Source: JAFIEN01 sp051859505
GTDB lineage: Bacteria > Pseudomonadota > Alphaproteobacteria > Rhodobacterales > Rhodobacteraceae
NCBI GenBank assembly: GCA_051859505.1
Contig: JBHYFN010000057.1
Coordinates: 1 to 23,648 of the forward strand
DNA: 23,648 nt
Direction: 5' to 3'
Shown: piece after piece, positions 7,221 through 16,959 of the stretch
Numbering within the stretch: the first letter of the stretch is position 1
Layout of the letters: each line of letters starts with the position of its first letter
The notes under the pieces: model-generated
The model's input: only the letters and a program-made list of their open reading frames with translations
Told to the model about the DNA's origin: nothing
Databases searched by the model: none
Made by a program: the position numbers and the translations under genes

Positions 7221-8177
7221 TCAGGCCTCGCGCAGCTGGTCCTGCTGGTCAAGGAACCAGCGGTAGGTCTGTTCAACCCCGTCTCGCAGCGGGATGCTGG
7301 CGCGCCAGCCCAGCCGCGCCAGCAGGCTCACATCCAGAAGCTTGCGCGGCGTGCCGTCGGGTTTGCCGGTGTCGAAGCCGATCCGCCCCGCGAAACCCGT
7401 CACCTCGGCGATGATCCGGGCCAGATCGGCGATGCTCACATCCTCGCCGGTGCCCACATTGATATGGCCGCGCATCGGCGCGGTCTGCGCGCGATAGACC
7501 GCGGGCGCCAGATCCAGCACGAAAAGCGAGGCTGCGGCCATGTCGTCGACATGCAGGAACTCGCGCCTCGGCCGGCCGCTGCCCCAGATCACCACCTCGT
7601 CCTGGCCGGTTCGGACGGCCTCGTGGAAGCGGCGCAGGAGCGCGGGCAGGACATGGCTGTTCTCGGGGTGGAAATTGTCCCCCGGCCCGTACAGATTGGT
7701 CGGCATGACCGAGCGGTAATCGGTGCCGAACTGCCGGTTGTAGCTTTCGCACAGCTTCAGACCGGCGATCTTGGCGATGGCATAGGGTTCGTTCGTGGGC
7801 TCGAGAGGGCCTGTCAGCAGCGCCTCTTCGGCCATCGGCTGGGCGGCGGCGCGCGGGTAGATGCAGGACGAGCCGAGAAACAGCAGGCGCCCGACACCGG
7901 CCTGATGCGCCTGATGGATGACATTGGCCTCGATCATCAGGTTTTCGTAAATGAAATCGGCCGGATAGCTGTCATTGGCATGAATGCCCCCGACCCGCGC
8001 CGCCGCCAGAATCACCGCATCGGGGCGTTCGGCCTGCAGGAAGGCGCGCACCGCGGCCTGATCGGTCAAGTCAAGCTCGGACCGGGTGCGGGTGATGACC
8101 CGGTCGCCGCGCGCCTGCATCCGCCGCAGGATCGCCCCGCCCACCATGCCGCGATGCCCCGCAAGAAAGGTTTTCAT
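7221..8177 (-). CDS. fcl: GDP-L-fucose synthase (GDP-4-keto-6-deoxymannose epimerase/reductase)
   Basis: A 318-residue short-chain dehydrogenase/reductase that converts GDP-4-keto-6-deoxy-D-mannose to GDP-L-fucose with NADPH. The N-terminal nucleotide motif is GHRGMVG (G7, G10, G13). The active site is readable as S103 and C105 in LGSSCIYP, plus Y132 and K136 in NEPYAIAK. Length and motifs match the WcaG/Fcl family throughout. It starts 10 bases after the gmd stop codon behind a G-rich ribosome site, so the two are in one operon. The end converges on the NusG-like gene with 37 bases between the stops. The product feeds capsule, exopolysaccharide or O-antigen synthesis. Confidence 0.96.
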   Translation of the reverse strand: MKTFLAGHRGMVGGAILRRMQARGDRVITRTRSELDLTDQAAVRAFLQAERPDAVILAAARVGGIHANDSYPADFIYENLMIEANVIHQAHQAGVGRLLFLGSSCIYPRAAAQPMAEEALLTGPLEPTNEPYAIAKIAGLKLCESYNRQFGTDYRSVMPTNLYGPGDNFHPENSHVLPALLRRFHEAVRTGQDEVVIWGSGRPRREFLHVDDMAAASLFVLDLAPAVYRAQTAPMRGHINVGTGEDVSIADLARIIAEVTGFAGRIGFDTGKPDGTPRKLLDVSLLARLGWRASIPLRDGVEQTYRWFLDQQDQLREA

Positions 8178-8187
8178 CCCCGCCCCC

Positions 8188-9309
8188 TTAGCCTTCGAGG
8201 CTGACCGGAAGGTGCAGCCCGTTCTCGCGCAGAAGGTGGTGGCGGCGGGCGGCTTTCAGGTCTTCGGCGACCATCTCGGCGCACATCTCCTGTGCCGTGA
8301 TCTCGGGCACCCAGCCCAGCTTCTGCTTCGCCTTGGTGGGATCGCCCAGCAGGCTGTCGACCTCGGCCGGCCGAAAATAGCGGGGATCGACGCGCAGCAC
8401 CACGTCGCCGGGTTTCACCGCCGGGGCCTTGTCGCCGGTCACGGCAGTGACGCGGGCGATCTCGGACAGGCCCTCGCCCTCGAAGCTCAGCGTCAGGCCA
8501 AGTGCTGCGGCCGCCCAGGTGACGAAGTCGCGTACCGAATACTGCACCCCGGTGGCGATGACGTAATCCTCGGCCTCGTCCTGTTGCAGCATCATCCACT
8601 GCATCCGCACGAAATCCCGCGCATGGCCCCAGTCGCGCAGCGCATCGAGATTGCCCATGTAAAGGCATGGCTCAAGCCCGACCGCGATATTCGCAAGGCC
8701 CCGCGTGATCTTGCGGGTCACGAAGGTCTCGCCCCGGCGGGGGCTTTCGTGATTGAACAGGATGCCGTTGCAGGCATGGATCCCATAGGCCTCGCGGTAA
8801 TTCACGGTGATCCAGTAGGCATAGAGCTTGGCCACGCCATAGGGGCTGCGGGGGTGGAAGGGCGTCGTTTCGGTCTGGGGGGTCTCGCGCACCTTGCCGT
8901 AAAGCTCGGAGGTCGAGGCCTGGTAGAAGCGGGTCTTGCCCTCGAGCTTGAGGAACCGGATCGCCTCGAGCAGGCGCAAGGTGCCCATCGCATCGACATC
9001 GGCGGTATATTCCGGCGCCTCGAAACTGACGGCGACATGGCTTTGGGCGCCGAGGTTGTAGATCTCGTCGGGCTGCACCTCGCAAAGGATCCGCGTCAGG
9101 TTCGAACTGTCGGTCAGATCGCCGTAATGCAGCCTGAGGCGGGGATCCTTGTCATGGGGATCCTGGTAGATATGGTCGATCCGCTGCGTGTTGAACAACG
9201 AGGCGCGCCGCTTGATCCCGTGGACCTCATAGCCCTTGGCCAGCAGGAATTCCGCCAGGTAAGAGCCGTCCTGCCCGGTGACGCCGGTGATCAATGCGGT
9301 TTTCGGCAT
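8188..9309 (-). CDS. gmd: GDP-mannose 4,6-dehydratase
   Basis: A 373-residue extended short-chain dehydrogenase that makes GDP-4-keto-6-deoxy-D-mannose from GDP-mannose, the first step towards GDP-L-fucose. MPKTALITGVTGQDGSYLAE is the family N-terminus, with G9-x2-G12-x2-G15. Further on are YQASTSELYGKV (catalytic Thr/Ser and Glu) and the YxxxK pair in YGVAKLYAYW, as well as the RRGETFVTRKI region that contacts nucleotide and NADP. The ATG at 9309 is chosen over a TTG at 9333 because homology begins exactly there. It is the first gene of a gmd-fcl operon; the 262-base gap to the divergent DUF3179 gene should contain both promoters, but I see no clear -35/-10 pair. Confidence 0.97.
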   Translation of the reverse strand: MPKTALITGVTGQDGSYLAEFLLAKGYEVHGIKRRASLFNTQRIDHIYQDPHDKDPRLRLHYGDLTDSSNLTRILCEVQPDEIYNLGAQSHVAVSFEAPEYTADVDAMGTLRLLEAIRFLKLEGKTRFYQASTSELYGKVRETPQTETTPFHPRSPYGVAKLYAYWITVNYREAYGIHACNGILFNHESPRRGETFVTRKITRGLANIAVGLEPCLYMGNLDALRDWGHARDFVRMQWMMLQQDEAEDYVIATGVQYSVRDFVTWAAAALGLTLSFEGEGLSEIARVTAVTGDKAPAVKPGDVVLRVDPRYFRPAEVDSLLGDPTKAKQKLGWVPEITAQEMCAEMVAEDLKAARRHHLLRENGLHLPVSLEG

Positions 9310-9571
9310 GGGGCCGGCGTCCCTTTTCTGCAACCGTTCCGGCTTCGACAGGAGCTCTCGCGCAGGCGTGCCGAAACCGCCCCGCAGTTCTTTCGCAGGC
9401 CGGGTTCATCTGCAAGGCTCTTCTGCATCCGGGGTCTCGGCCATCTTCCGCCTTGCCTGCCGACAGCGCGGATGGCTTGCCTGCCTCCTCACCCGTTCAC
9501 ATGGGCGCGAGGGGGCTTCCGTCGCGGCTGGGATCGGCCCAGCATCGGCTCATCGCGAAGAGGAGCCGCAG

Positions 9572-10558
9572 ATGATCCGCCGTCTTGTCCTTGGCCTTGC
9601 CGTGGCGGTCTCGGCCGCCAGCCCGGGTGTGATGCCCGCATCGGCCGAACCGTCGGACTGGGTCCGGGAATGGCCTGCGACGGATTTTGCGCGCACCACG
9701 CTGAGTGACTGGTCAGAGGTGATCTCGGGCGGCCCGCCCAGGGACGGCATCCCCGCCATCGACACCCCCGCCTTTGTCGCGGTGGCCGAGGAAGGGCGGC
9801 TGGCCGATGTCGAACCCGTCATGACGCTCGAGATCGCGGGCGAGGCGCCACGGGCCTATCCGGTGCGCTACCTCATGTGGCACGAGATCGTGAACGATAC
9901 GGTGGGCGGCGTGCCGGTGGCGGTGACCTTCTGCCCGCTGTGCAATTCCGGCGTAAGTTTCGACCGGCGGCTTGACGGCGCGGTCCTGAGTTTCGGCGTT
10001 TCGGGCAAGCTGCGCCATTCCGACATGATCATGTATGACCGCGAAACCGAAAGCTGGTGGCAGCAGGCCACGGGCGAGGGGATCGTGGGCCGCTACAGCG
10101 GCGCGCAGCTGACCAAGCTGCCGGGCTTTCTGGAAAGCTGGGCCGAGTTCCGCGACCGCAACCCCGACGGGCTGGTGATGGATCAGCCCACCGGTTTCGT
10201 CCGCGACTACGGGCGCAACCCCTATGTGGGCTATGACACGAGCGCGCGGCCCTTCCTTTACTCCGGCGAAATGCCGCCGCATGGGATCGACCCGCTGACC
10301 CGCGTGGTGCGGGTGGGCGAGCGGGCCTGGCCGCTGACCCGGTTGGCAGAGGCGGGCGAGATCGCCGAGGCGGGCGTGGTGCTGTCCTGGTCCGCCGGTC
10401 AGGCTTCGGCGCTGGATACCGCGCGCATTGCCGAGGGGCGGGATGTCGGGTCGGTCCGGGTGCGCGACGGGGCGGGGCAGGATCTGGTCCATGACGTGAT
10501 GTTCGCCTTCGCCTTTCACGCCTTCTGGCCCGAGGGCGAATGGATGCTGGGCGACTGA
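9572..10558 (+). CDS. DUF3179 domain-containing exported protein
   Basis: A 328-residue protein with a signal peptide (residues 1 to about 25, ending PASA). The start at 9572 follows AGGAG (9561-9565) with 6-base spacing. The rest is a DUF3179 domain with its hallmark block: PVRYLMWHEIVNDTVGG, then VTFCPLCNSGVSFDR with C121-x2-C124, then a downstream SWWQQATGEGIVGRYSG. The domain is widespread in bacteria and archaea, is found outside the cytoplasm and has no assigned reaction. The CxxC suggests metal binding or redox activity. It is divergent from gmd, and the EamA gene follows on the same strand after 78 bases. Confidence 0.92.
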   Translation: MIRRLVLGLAVAVSAASPGVMPASAEPSDWVREWPATDFARTTLSDWSEVISGGPPRDGIPAIDTPAFVAVAEEGRLADVEPVMTLEIAGEAPRAYPVRYLMWHEIVNDTVGGVPVAVTFCPLCNSGVSFDRRLDGAVLSFGVSGKLRHSDMIMYDRETESWWQQATGEGIVGRYSGAQLTKLPGFLESWAEFRDRNPDGLVMDQPTGFVRDYGRNPYVGYDTSARPFLYSGEMPPHGIDPLTRVVRVGERAWPLTRLAEAGEIAEAGVVLSWSAGQASALDTARIAEGRDVGSVRVRDGAGQDLVHDVMFAFAFHAFWPEGEWMLGD

Positions 10559-10636
10559 GGTGCGGACTTCAGCAATCTCCAGAAGAGAGCCGCCGAGGCG
10601 TTGACAGTTCCGGGCCGGGCGCCTCTGGTGCCGGCG

Positions 10637-11533
10637 ATGGAACGCAAGGATCATATCGACGCCTTCGGGGCGGTGGCGCTGACCGGGTTTGCGCTGCTCT
10701 TGGCCTTCAATCAGGTCGTGATCAAGGTCACGAATGGCGGGTTGCAGCCGGTGTTCTTTGCCGGGCTGCGCTCGGCTGGTGCGGTGGTCTGTATCGGGCT
10801 GTGGCTCTGGCTGCGGGGCATCTCGCCGCGCGGCAGCCGGGCGGTGGCCTGGGCGGGGCTGGTGACGGGGACGATTTTTGCCTTTGAATTCCTGCTCTTG
10901 TTCGTCGCACTTGACCTGACCACGGTCAGCCGGACGGCGATCATCTTCTACTCCATGCCGGTCTGGATGGCGCTGGGGGCGCATCTGTTCGTGGCGGGCG
11001 ACCGGATCACCGGGGCCAAGGCCCTGGGCCTTGCGCTTTGCATGGGGGGCGTGGCCCTGGCCATGGCCGACCGGGGCGGCGGCGAGGCAAGCCTTGCGGG
11101 CGATCTGGCGGCCCTCGGGGCGGCGATGGGTTGGGCTGCGACGGCGCTGATGGCCAAGGCCAGCCCGCTGCGGCTGGTCCGGCCCGAGGTGCAACTTTTG
11201 TGGCAAGTGGGGGTTTCGGCGCCGATCCTGCTGCTGCTCGCGCCACTTTTCGGGGCGCTGGTACGGGATCTTGAGCCGATCCACCTTTGGGGGCTGGCCT
11301 TCCAGATCGTCGTCGTGGTCAGCGCGGGTTTCATCCTGTGGCTCTGGCTGCTCGCGCGTTATCCGGCCTCGGGCGTGGCCTCGTTCAGCTTCCTCTCGCC
11401 GGTTTTCGGCGTGGGCCTTGGCTGGGCACTTCTGGGCGAGGAGGTGGGGCCGGTGCTGATGGCGGCGCTGGGGCTGGTGGCCCTGGGCCTCGTCTTGATC
11501 AACCGCCGGGTTCAGGTGCCGCAGAAGGTCTGA
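10637..11533 (+). CDS. EamA-family (DMT superfamily) transporter
   Basis: A 298-residue inner-membrane protein with about ten hydrophobic helices in two EamA halves. The first half begins FGAVALTGFALLLAFNQVVIK and the second begins near GDLAALGAAMGWAATALMAK. The ending, LLGEEVGPVLMAALGLVALGLVLIN, is typical of the drug/metabolite transporter family, which exports amino acids, nucleobases or other small metabolites. The start is uncertain: ATG 10637 gives the usual N-terminus, while a TTG at 10601 in the same frame is also possible; neither has a strong ribosome site. The last 22 bases overlap the 3' end of selO on the opposite strand. The substrate cannot be inferred. Confidence 0.9.
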   Translation: MERKDHIDAFGAVALTGFALLLAFNQVVIKVTNGGLQPVFFAGLRSAGAVVCIGLWLWLRGISPRGSRAVAWAGLVTGTIFAFEFLLLFVALDLTTVSRTAIIFYSMPVWMALGAHLFVAGDRITGAKALGLALCMGGVALAMADRGGGEASLAGDLAALGAAMGWAATALMAKASPLRLVRPEVQLLWQVGVSAPILLLLAPLFGALVRDLEPIHLWGLAFQIVVVVSAGFILWLWLLARYPASGVASFSFLSPVFGVGLGWALLGEEVGPVLMAALGLVALGLVLINRRVQVPQKV

Positions 11534-12897
11534 AGCACGCGCTCCTCGTCTTTCGGCGGGCGCATGAAGGCGGGGGCTTCGGTGAAGGGATCGGTGACGG
11601 CGGCCAGCATCGCGTGGAAGGGGCCGAGGTCGCCCGCGACTCCGGCCGTGATCGCGGCCTCGATCAGATGGGTGCGGGGGATGACGGCGGGGTTCGCGCG
11701 CGCCATCAGCGCCGGGTCCGGCCCGCGCGCCTGCCAGAGCCTTTCCCAGGCGTCGAAGGCGTTGCGGTCGGTGAACTGGTCGCGGGCGGCGGGGGTGCCG
11801 AGGGCGCGGAAGCTGTTGGTGAAATCCGCCCCGTCGCGGGCCATCAGCGCCAACAACCCCTCGATCAGCGGGCGGTCGTCCTCGGTTGGCGCGCTTAGCC
11901 CCAGCTTGGGCCCGAAGACGCGCAGCCATTCCGCCGCATAAAGATCGGCGTAGCGGTTCACGATCCCGGTAAACTCTTCGATGGCGGCGTCGCGGTCGGG
12001 CATGAGGGGGATCAGCGCGGTGGCGAATTGCGCGATGTTCCAGAGCGCGATCTGCGGCTGGTTGCCATAGGCATAGCGGCCCATATGGTCGATCGAGGAA
12101 AACACCGTCTGCGGATGGTAGCTGTCCATGAAGGCGCAGGGGCCGTAGTCGATCGTCTCGCCCGCCACGGAACAATTGTCGGTGTTCATCACGCCGTGGA
12201 TGAAGCCGAGGCCCATCCAGAGCGCGATCAGCCGGGCCTGCCGTTCGACCATGCCGGCCAGAAGGCCCGAGGGCCCGATGGCGCCGGGAGAGTGGCGGTC
12301 GATGGTGTGGTCGGCGAGGGCGGCCAGGGCATCTCGTTGCCCGCGGGCTGCAAAAAGCTGGAAGGTGCCGACGCGGATATGGCTGGAGGCCACGCGGGCG
12401 ATGATCGCGCCGGGCAGCGCGGTTTCGCGGTAGACCGCCTCGCCGGTGGTGACGGCGGCAAGCGCCCGGGTGGTGGGCACGCCAAGCGCCGCCATCGCCT
12501 CGGACACGAGGTATTCGCGCAGGACCGGCCCCAGCCAGGCCCGCCCGTCGCCCGAGCGCGAATAGGGCGTGCGGCCCGCGCCCTTCAGCACGATGTCGCG
12601 GCGGGTGCCGTCAGGCCCCACCACCTCGCCCAGCAGGATCGCGCGGCCATCGCCGAGGCCGGGGTTGAACTGGCCGAACTGGTGGCCGGCATAGGCCTGG
12701 GCCAGGGGGGCGGCACCGTCGGGAAGGGTGTTGCCGGCGATGACCTCGGCCGTGAGGGCCGCGGGGTCGATCCCCATCTCGCGCGCCAGCCCCTCGTTCA
12801 CCGCGATCAGGCGGGGGGCGGCCACGGGCGTGGGCGGCAGCGCGGTGAAAAGTGCTGCCGGCAGGCGGGCGTAGGAATTGTCGAACGGGATGCGCAT
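11512..12897 (-). CDS. selO: SelO/YdiU family protein adenylyltransferase (pseudokinase fold)
   Basis: A 461-residue member of the SelO family, which transfers AMP from ATP to Ser/Thr/Tyr of target proteins and is linked to redox stress. Recognisable blocks are YAGHQFGQFNPGLGDGRA near the N-terminus, VLKGAGRTPYSRSGDGRA (nucleotide-binding Lys and Arg), HGVMNTDNCSV and IDYGPCAFMD (metal-binding Asn and Asp). It ends TFCGT, with the penultimate-type Cys that is selenocysteine in eukaryotic SelO. Start at ATG 12897 follows AGGTGGA with 5-base spacing; a GTG three codons upstream (12906) is less likely. The length is near the bacterial norm of about 480. The gene converges on the EamA gene, and its final Cys-Gly-Thr codons lie inside the overlap. 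Confidence 0.96.
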   Translation of the reverse strand: MRIPFDNSYARLPAALFTALPPTPVAAPRLIAVNEGLAREMGIDPAALTAEVIAGNTLPDGAAPLAQAYAGHQFGQFNPGLGDGRAILLGEVVGPDGTRRDIVLKGAGRTPYSRSGDGRAWLGPVLREYLVSEAMAALGVPTTRALAAVTTGEAVYRETALPGAIIARVASSHIRVGTFQLFAARGQRDALAALADHTIDRHSPGAIGPSGLLAGMVERQARLIALWMGLGFIHGVMNTDNCSVAGETIDYGPCAFMDSYHPQTVFSSIDHMGRYAYGNQPQIALWNIAQFATALIPLMPDRDAAIEEFTGIVNRYADLYAAEWLRVFGPKLGLSAPTEDDRPLIEGLLALMARDGADFTNSFRALGTPAARDQFTDRNAFDAWERLWQARGPDPALMARANPAVIPRTHLIEAAITAGVAGDLGPFHAMLAAVTDPFTEAPAFMRPPKDEERVLQTFCGT

Positions 12898-12935
12898 GGG
12901 ATCCACCTAGGCCCGCGCGCGCCCCGCGCCAAGGG

Positions 12936-13877
12936 TCAGAGGCGCGCGATCCTGTCGGTCAGCAGTGCGAAAAAGCCGTCCGCATGGACATCGCCCATGA
13001 ACATCGCGTTCTTCGGCCGGTCGGTGATGCGCCACCAATCGGCCACGGTCATGCCGAGGGTCAGATCCGAGGTGGTCTCGATCTCGACATTGATCTGGCG
13101 GCCCGAAAAGAGATGCGGTTCCAGCAGATAGGCGATGACGCAAGGGTCATGCAGCGGCGCGCCGTCGGAGCCGTATTTCGCCACGTCGAAGCGTTCGAAG
13201 AAATCGGTCCAGGCGGCGATCATCGTGCCGACCCGCGTGCCCATCGCCCGGAACCGGTCGATCCGGGGCTTGGTGGTCAAGACCTTGTGCGTCACGTCGA
13301 GCGGGATCACCGTCAGCCGCACGCCGGCGCGGAAGACGGCTGCGGCGGCCTCGGGATCGACATAGATGTTGAACTCGGCCGCAGGGGTGATGTTGCCCAC
13401 TTCGAAATAGGCGCCGCCCATGAGGACGATTTCCTGCACACGGGGGATGATGTCGGGGGCGCGGGCAAAGGCGGTGGCGATATTGGTCAGCGGCCCCAGC
13501 GGGCAGAGGGTGACGGTGCCGGGTGCCTCGGCCCTCAGCGTCTCGATGATGAAATCGACGGCATGGGCGTCCTGCAGGGGCATGGTCGGCGCGTCCATCA
13601 CCGGGCCGTCAAGGCCGGTCGTGCCATGGACATGTTCGGCGGTGATGAGCGGGCGCGTCATCGGCGCGTCGCAGCCGGCAAAGACCTTCATGTCGCGCCG
13701 CCCGGCGAGTTCGCAGACGATGCGGGCGTTCTTCTGCGTCAGCGGCAGGGGCACGTTGCCGGCCACCGCGGTGACGCCCAGAACCTCGATCTCGTCGGGG
13801 CAGGCGAGCGCGAGCAGGATCGCCACCGCATCGTCCTGGCCGGGATCGGTGTCGATGATGATCTTGCGCGGGGCCAT
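12936..13877 (-). CDS. Inosine-uridine preferring nucleoside hydrolase family protein
   Basis: A 313-residue nucleoside N-ribohydrolase that splits nucleosides into base and ribose. The calcium-binding signature IIIDTDPGQDDAVAI is at the N-terminus, followed by a TAVAGNVPL block, EFNIYVDPEAA and HDPCVIAYLL (conserved His-Asp-Pro) near the C-terminus. ATG 13877 lies only 3 bases after the ilvH stop codon, which indicates co-transcription and probably translational coupling with ilvH. A purine/pyrimidine salvage enzyme at the end of an ilv operon has no obvious metabolic reason. The purine versus pyrimidine preference cannot be read from the sequence. Confidence 0.93.
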   Translation of the reverse strand: MAPRKIIIDTDPGQDDAVAILLALACPDEIEVLGVTAVAGNVPLPLTQKNARIVCELAGRRDMKVFAGCDAPMTRPLITAEHVHGTTGLDGPVMDAPTMPLQDAHAVDFIIETLRAEAPGTVTLCPLGPLTNIATAFARAPDIIPRVQEIVLMGGAYFEVGNITPAAEFNIYVDPEAAAAVFRAGVRLTVIPLDVTHKVLTTKPRIDRFRAMGTRVGTMIAAWTDFFERFDVAKYGSDGAPLHDPCVIAYLLEPHLFSGRQINVEIETTSDLTLGMTVADWWRITDRPKNAMFMGDVHADGFFALLTDRIARL

Positions 13878-13880
13878 GGA

Positions 13881-14453
13881 TCAGATGCTCGACCGCGCGC
13901 CGCGCGACAGCGCCGCCACCCCGGTGCGCGCCACCTCCTGCAGGCCGAGGGGGCGCATGAGATCGGCGAAGGCGTCGATCTTTTCCGGCGTGCCGGTGAT
14001 CTCGAAGACGAAGCTCTCCAGCGTCGAATCCACCACATTGGCGCGGAATATGTCGGCCAGCCGCAAGGCCTCGACCCGGGCCTCGCCCTGGCCCGCCACC
14101 TTGAAAAGGCCCAGCTCGCGCTCGACCGCGGGGCCGTGGGCGGTCAGGTCATGCACCTCGTGAACCGAGACGATCCGGCCCAGCTGCGCCTCGATCTGGT
14201 CGATCACATGGGGCGTGCCGCGGGTGACGATGGTGATGCGCGAGCGGTGGCCCTGATGATCGACCTCGGCCACGGTGAGGCTTTCGATATTGTAGCCGCG
14301 CCCCGAGAAAAGCCCGATCACGCGGGCAAGCACGCCGGGTTCGTTCTCGACCACGACGGCCAGGGTGTGGCGCTCCTCGATGGTGGAATGGGTGTCGCGG
14401 AGGTTGTAGGCGGAATGGCTCGTGGAGCCCTGCTTGATGTTGAGCGTGGTCAT
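13881..14453 (-). CDS. ilvH: Acetolactate synthase (acetohydroxyacid synthase) small regulatory subunit
   Basis: A 190-residue regulatory subunit (IlvH/IlvN) with an N-terminal ACT domain and a C-terminal ACT-like domain. The ACT start is HTLAVVVENEPGVLARVIGLFSGRGYNIESLTV, with the GVLARV loop that binds valine in this family. The second half runs from about LGLFKVAG to the end. A family-typical N-terminal extension of about 27 residues precedes the ACT domain. Start at 14453 follows AGGAAAGCAGG. Together with IlvB it makes the enzyme for the first shared step of Val, Leu and Ile synthesis and gives it valine feedback inhibition. It is separated from ilvB by one small gene. Confidence 0.97.
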   Translation of the reverse strand: MTTLNIKQGSTSHSAYNLRDTHSTIEERHTLAVVVENEPGVLARVIGLFSGRGYNIESLTVAEVDHQGHRSRITIVTRGTPHVIDQIEAQLGRIVSVHEVHDLTAHGPAVERELGLFKVAGQGEARVEALRLADIFRANVVDSTLESFVFEITGTPEKIDAFADLMRPLGLQEVARTGVAALSRGARSSI

Positions 14454-14486
14454 GTCCTGCTTTCCTGAAAGAGCGGAGGGGCGGTG

Positions 14487-14936
14487 CTACTCATCCTTGG
14501 CGTCGGCCTTGCGGTGGTCGCGGTCCTGCAGACGGGCGAGGGTGCGTTCGGCCTCCTCGAGGGCGTCCTGCCACTTGCCGGACTGGAAGAAGGCCGCCCT
14601 TTTTGCCCGATGGACGGCGACCCGGCCGCCGTTTTCGCGGTAGATGCGCTGCGCTTCGGCGCGCTCAGTGCGGTGCGTGGCGGCGTTGACGCTGCCCCAG
14701 TGGCGCGCCTTGCGCTTGTGATCCTGCCGGATGCGGTCGGCGCTTTCCTCGATCGCCTCGGGTTCGGCAAGGGCCTGACGATCGGTGCGACGGATCCTGC
14801 GATTGGCCATGGCCTTGATCACCGGGGCATTGCGGCGCGAGGCCTTGTCCGAGGAATTGGTCATGATCTTGCGCTGGCGCCCGGTGTCGCGCGCCTTCTT
14901 GCGGCCTGGGTCGCGGGGCGGGCGGTCGTCTTTCAT
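14487..14936 (-). CDS. Small, highly basic conserved hypothetical protein between ilvB and ilvH
   Basis: A 149-residue protein, very rich in Arg, Lys, Asp and Glu, without membrane segments. The N-terminus is KDDRPPRDPGRKKARDTGRQ; the middle (residues about 40-110) contains many RR and RK pairs and looks like extended helix. It ends in a helical acidic/basic stretch, ALEEAERTLARLQDRD. It could bind nucleic acid, but no domain is recognisable. The start is uncertain: ATG 14936 or ATG 14945, neither with a strong ribosome site. It lies between ilvB (76 bases, containing two hairpins) and ilvH (33 bases), on the same strand. A role in the ilv operon is possible but unproved. Confidence 0.72.
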   Translation of the reverse strand: MKDDRPPRDPGRKKARDTGRQRKIMTNSSDKASRRNAPVIKAMANRRIRRTDRQALAEPEAIEESADRIRQDHKRKARHWGSVNAATHRTERAEAQRIYRENGGRVAVHRAKRAAFFQSGKWQDALEEAERTLARLQDRDHRKADAKDE

Positions 14937-14961
14937 GCCGGGCATCCCAAATGGGCGGGGC

Positions 14962-15006
14962 GCGGAATATGTACATATTCCGCTGCGTTTTCTGTGCAGA
15001 AAACGC
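14962..15006 (-). repeat. Tandem double hairpin directly after the ilvB stop codon
   Basis: Two perfect inverted repeats are separated by one base. The first (14985-15006) has 10-base arms (GCGTTTTCTG) and a 2-base centre. The second (14962-14983) is a 22-base perfect palindrome with half-site GCGGAATATGT. In the transcript they start 6 bases after the ilvB stop. No U tract follows, so they are more likely RNA-stabilising or processing structures, or an imperfect terminator tuning ilvB against ilvH, than a classic terminator. Confidence 0.8.
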
Positions 15007-15012
15007 TGTCCC

Positions 15013-16764
<1,752 letters not shown>

Positions 16765-16804
16765 CGTCGTCTCACTCTCGTGTTGCGGAACCATCCTGTC
16801 GCAC

Positions 16805-16829
16805 AAAAAAGCCCCCGGAATTCGGGGGC
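16805..16829 (-). terminator. Attenuator terminator in the ilvB leader
   Basis: On the minus strand GCCCCCG-AATTC-CGGGGGC forms a perfect 7-bp stem (16811-16829), followed immediately by six U (16805-16810). It lies 41 bases upstream of the ilvB start and 27 bases downstream of the leader-peptide stop codon. This is the form and placement of an amino acid biosynthesis attenuator. Confidence 0.92.
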
Positions 16830-16871
16830 GCATGGGAACCTCGTCTGGTCAACCGTTACCGGCCCATGCGC
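16828..16871 (-). promoter_or_regulatory. Candidate antiterminator pairing in the ilvB leader
   Basis: In the transcript GCGCATGGG (16871-16863, inside the last leader-peptide codons) is exactly complementary to CCCATGCGC (16836-16828), which runs into the first two bases of the terminator stem. A ribosome stalled at the Leu-Val-Ile-Val codons would leave the first segment free to pair. A ribosome that reaches the stop codon would cover it. The overlap with the terminator is only two bases, so exclusion may be partly steric. Confidence 0.6.
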
Positions 16872-16903
16872 GCGCTTTCCGATACGATTACAAGGTTCGT
16901 CAT
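16856..16903 (-). CDS. ilvB leader peptide MTNLVIVSESARMGR
   Basis: A 15-codon ORF with the run Leu-Val-Ile-Val at codons 4-7, that is, the three amino acids whose synthesis the downstream genes start. The codons are CTT GTA ATC GTA; CTT and GTA are uncommon in this GC-rich coding background, which would make stalling more sensitive. The stop codon lies 27 bases before the attenuator stem. The ribosome site (GAG just upstream) is weak. An overlapping frame starting at an ATG 12 bases upstream has no such run. The role is inferred from ribosome-mediated attenuation of ilv operons in other proteobacteria. Confidence 0.72.
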   Translation of the reverse strand: MTNLVIVSESARMGR

Positions 16904-16959
16904 ATCTCATGTCCATCTCGGGGCCGCCCTGTCGAAGCGGCGGGGCGGCGTGAGCGGAC

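Noticed and set aside
9310..9571. Looked for a promoter, riboswitch or small RNA in the gmd/DUF3179 divergent gap.
   Set aside because: No convincing -35/-10 pair, palindrome or hairpin with U tract was found.
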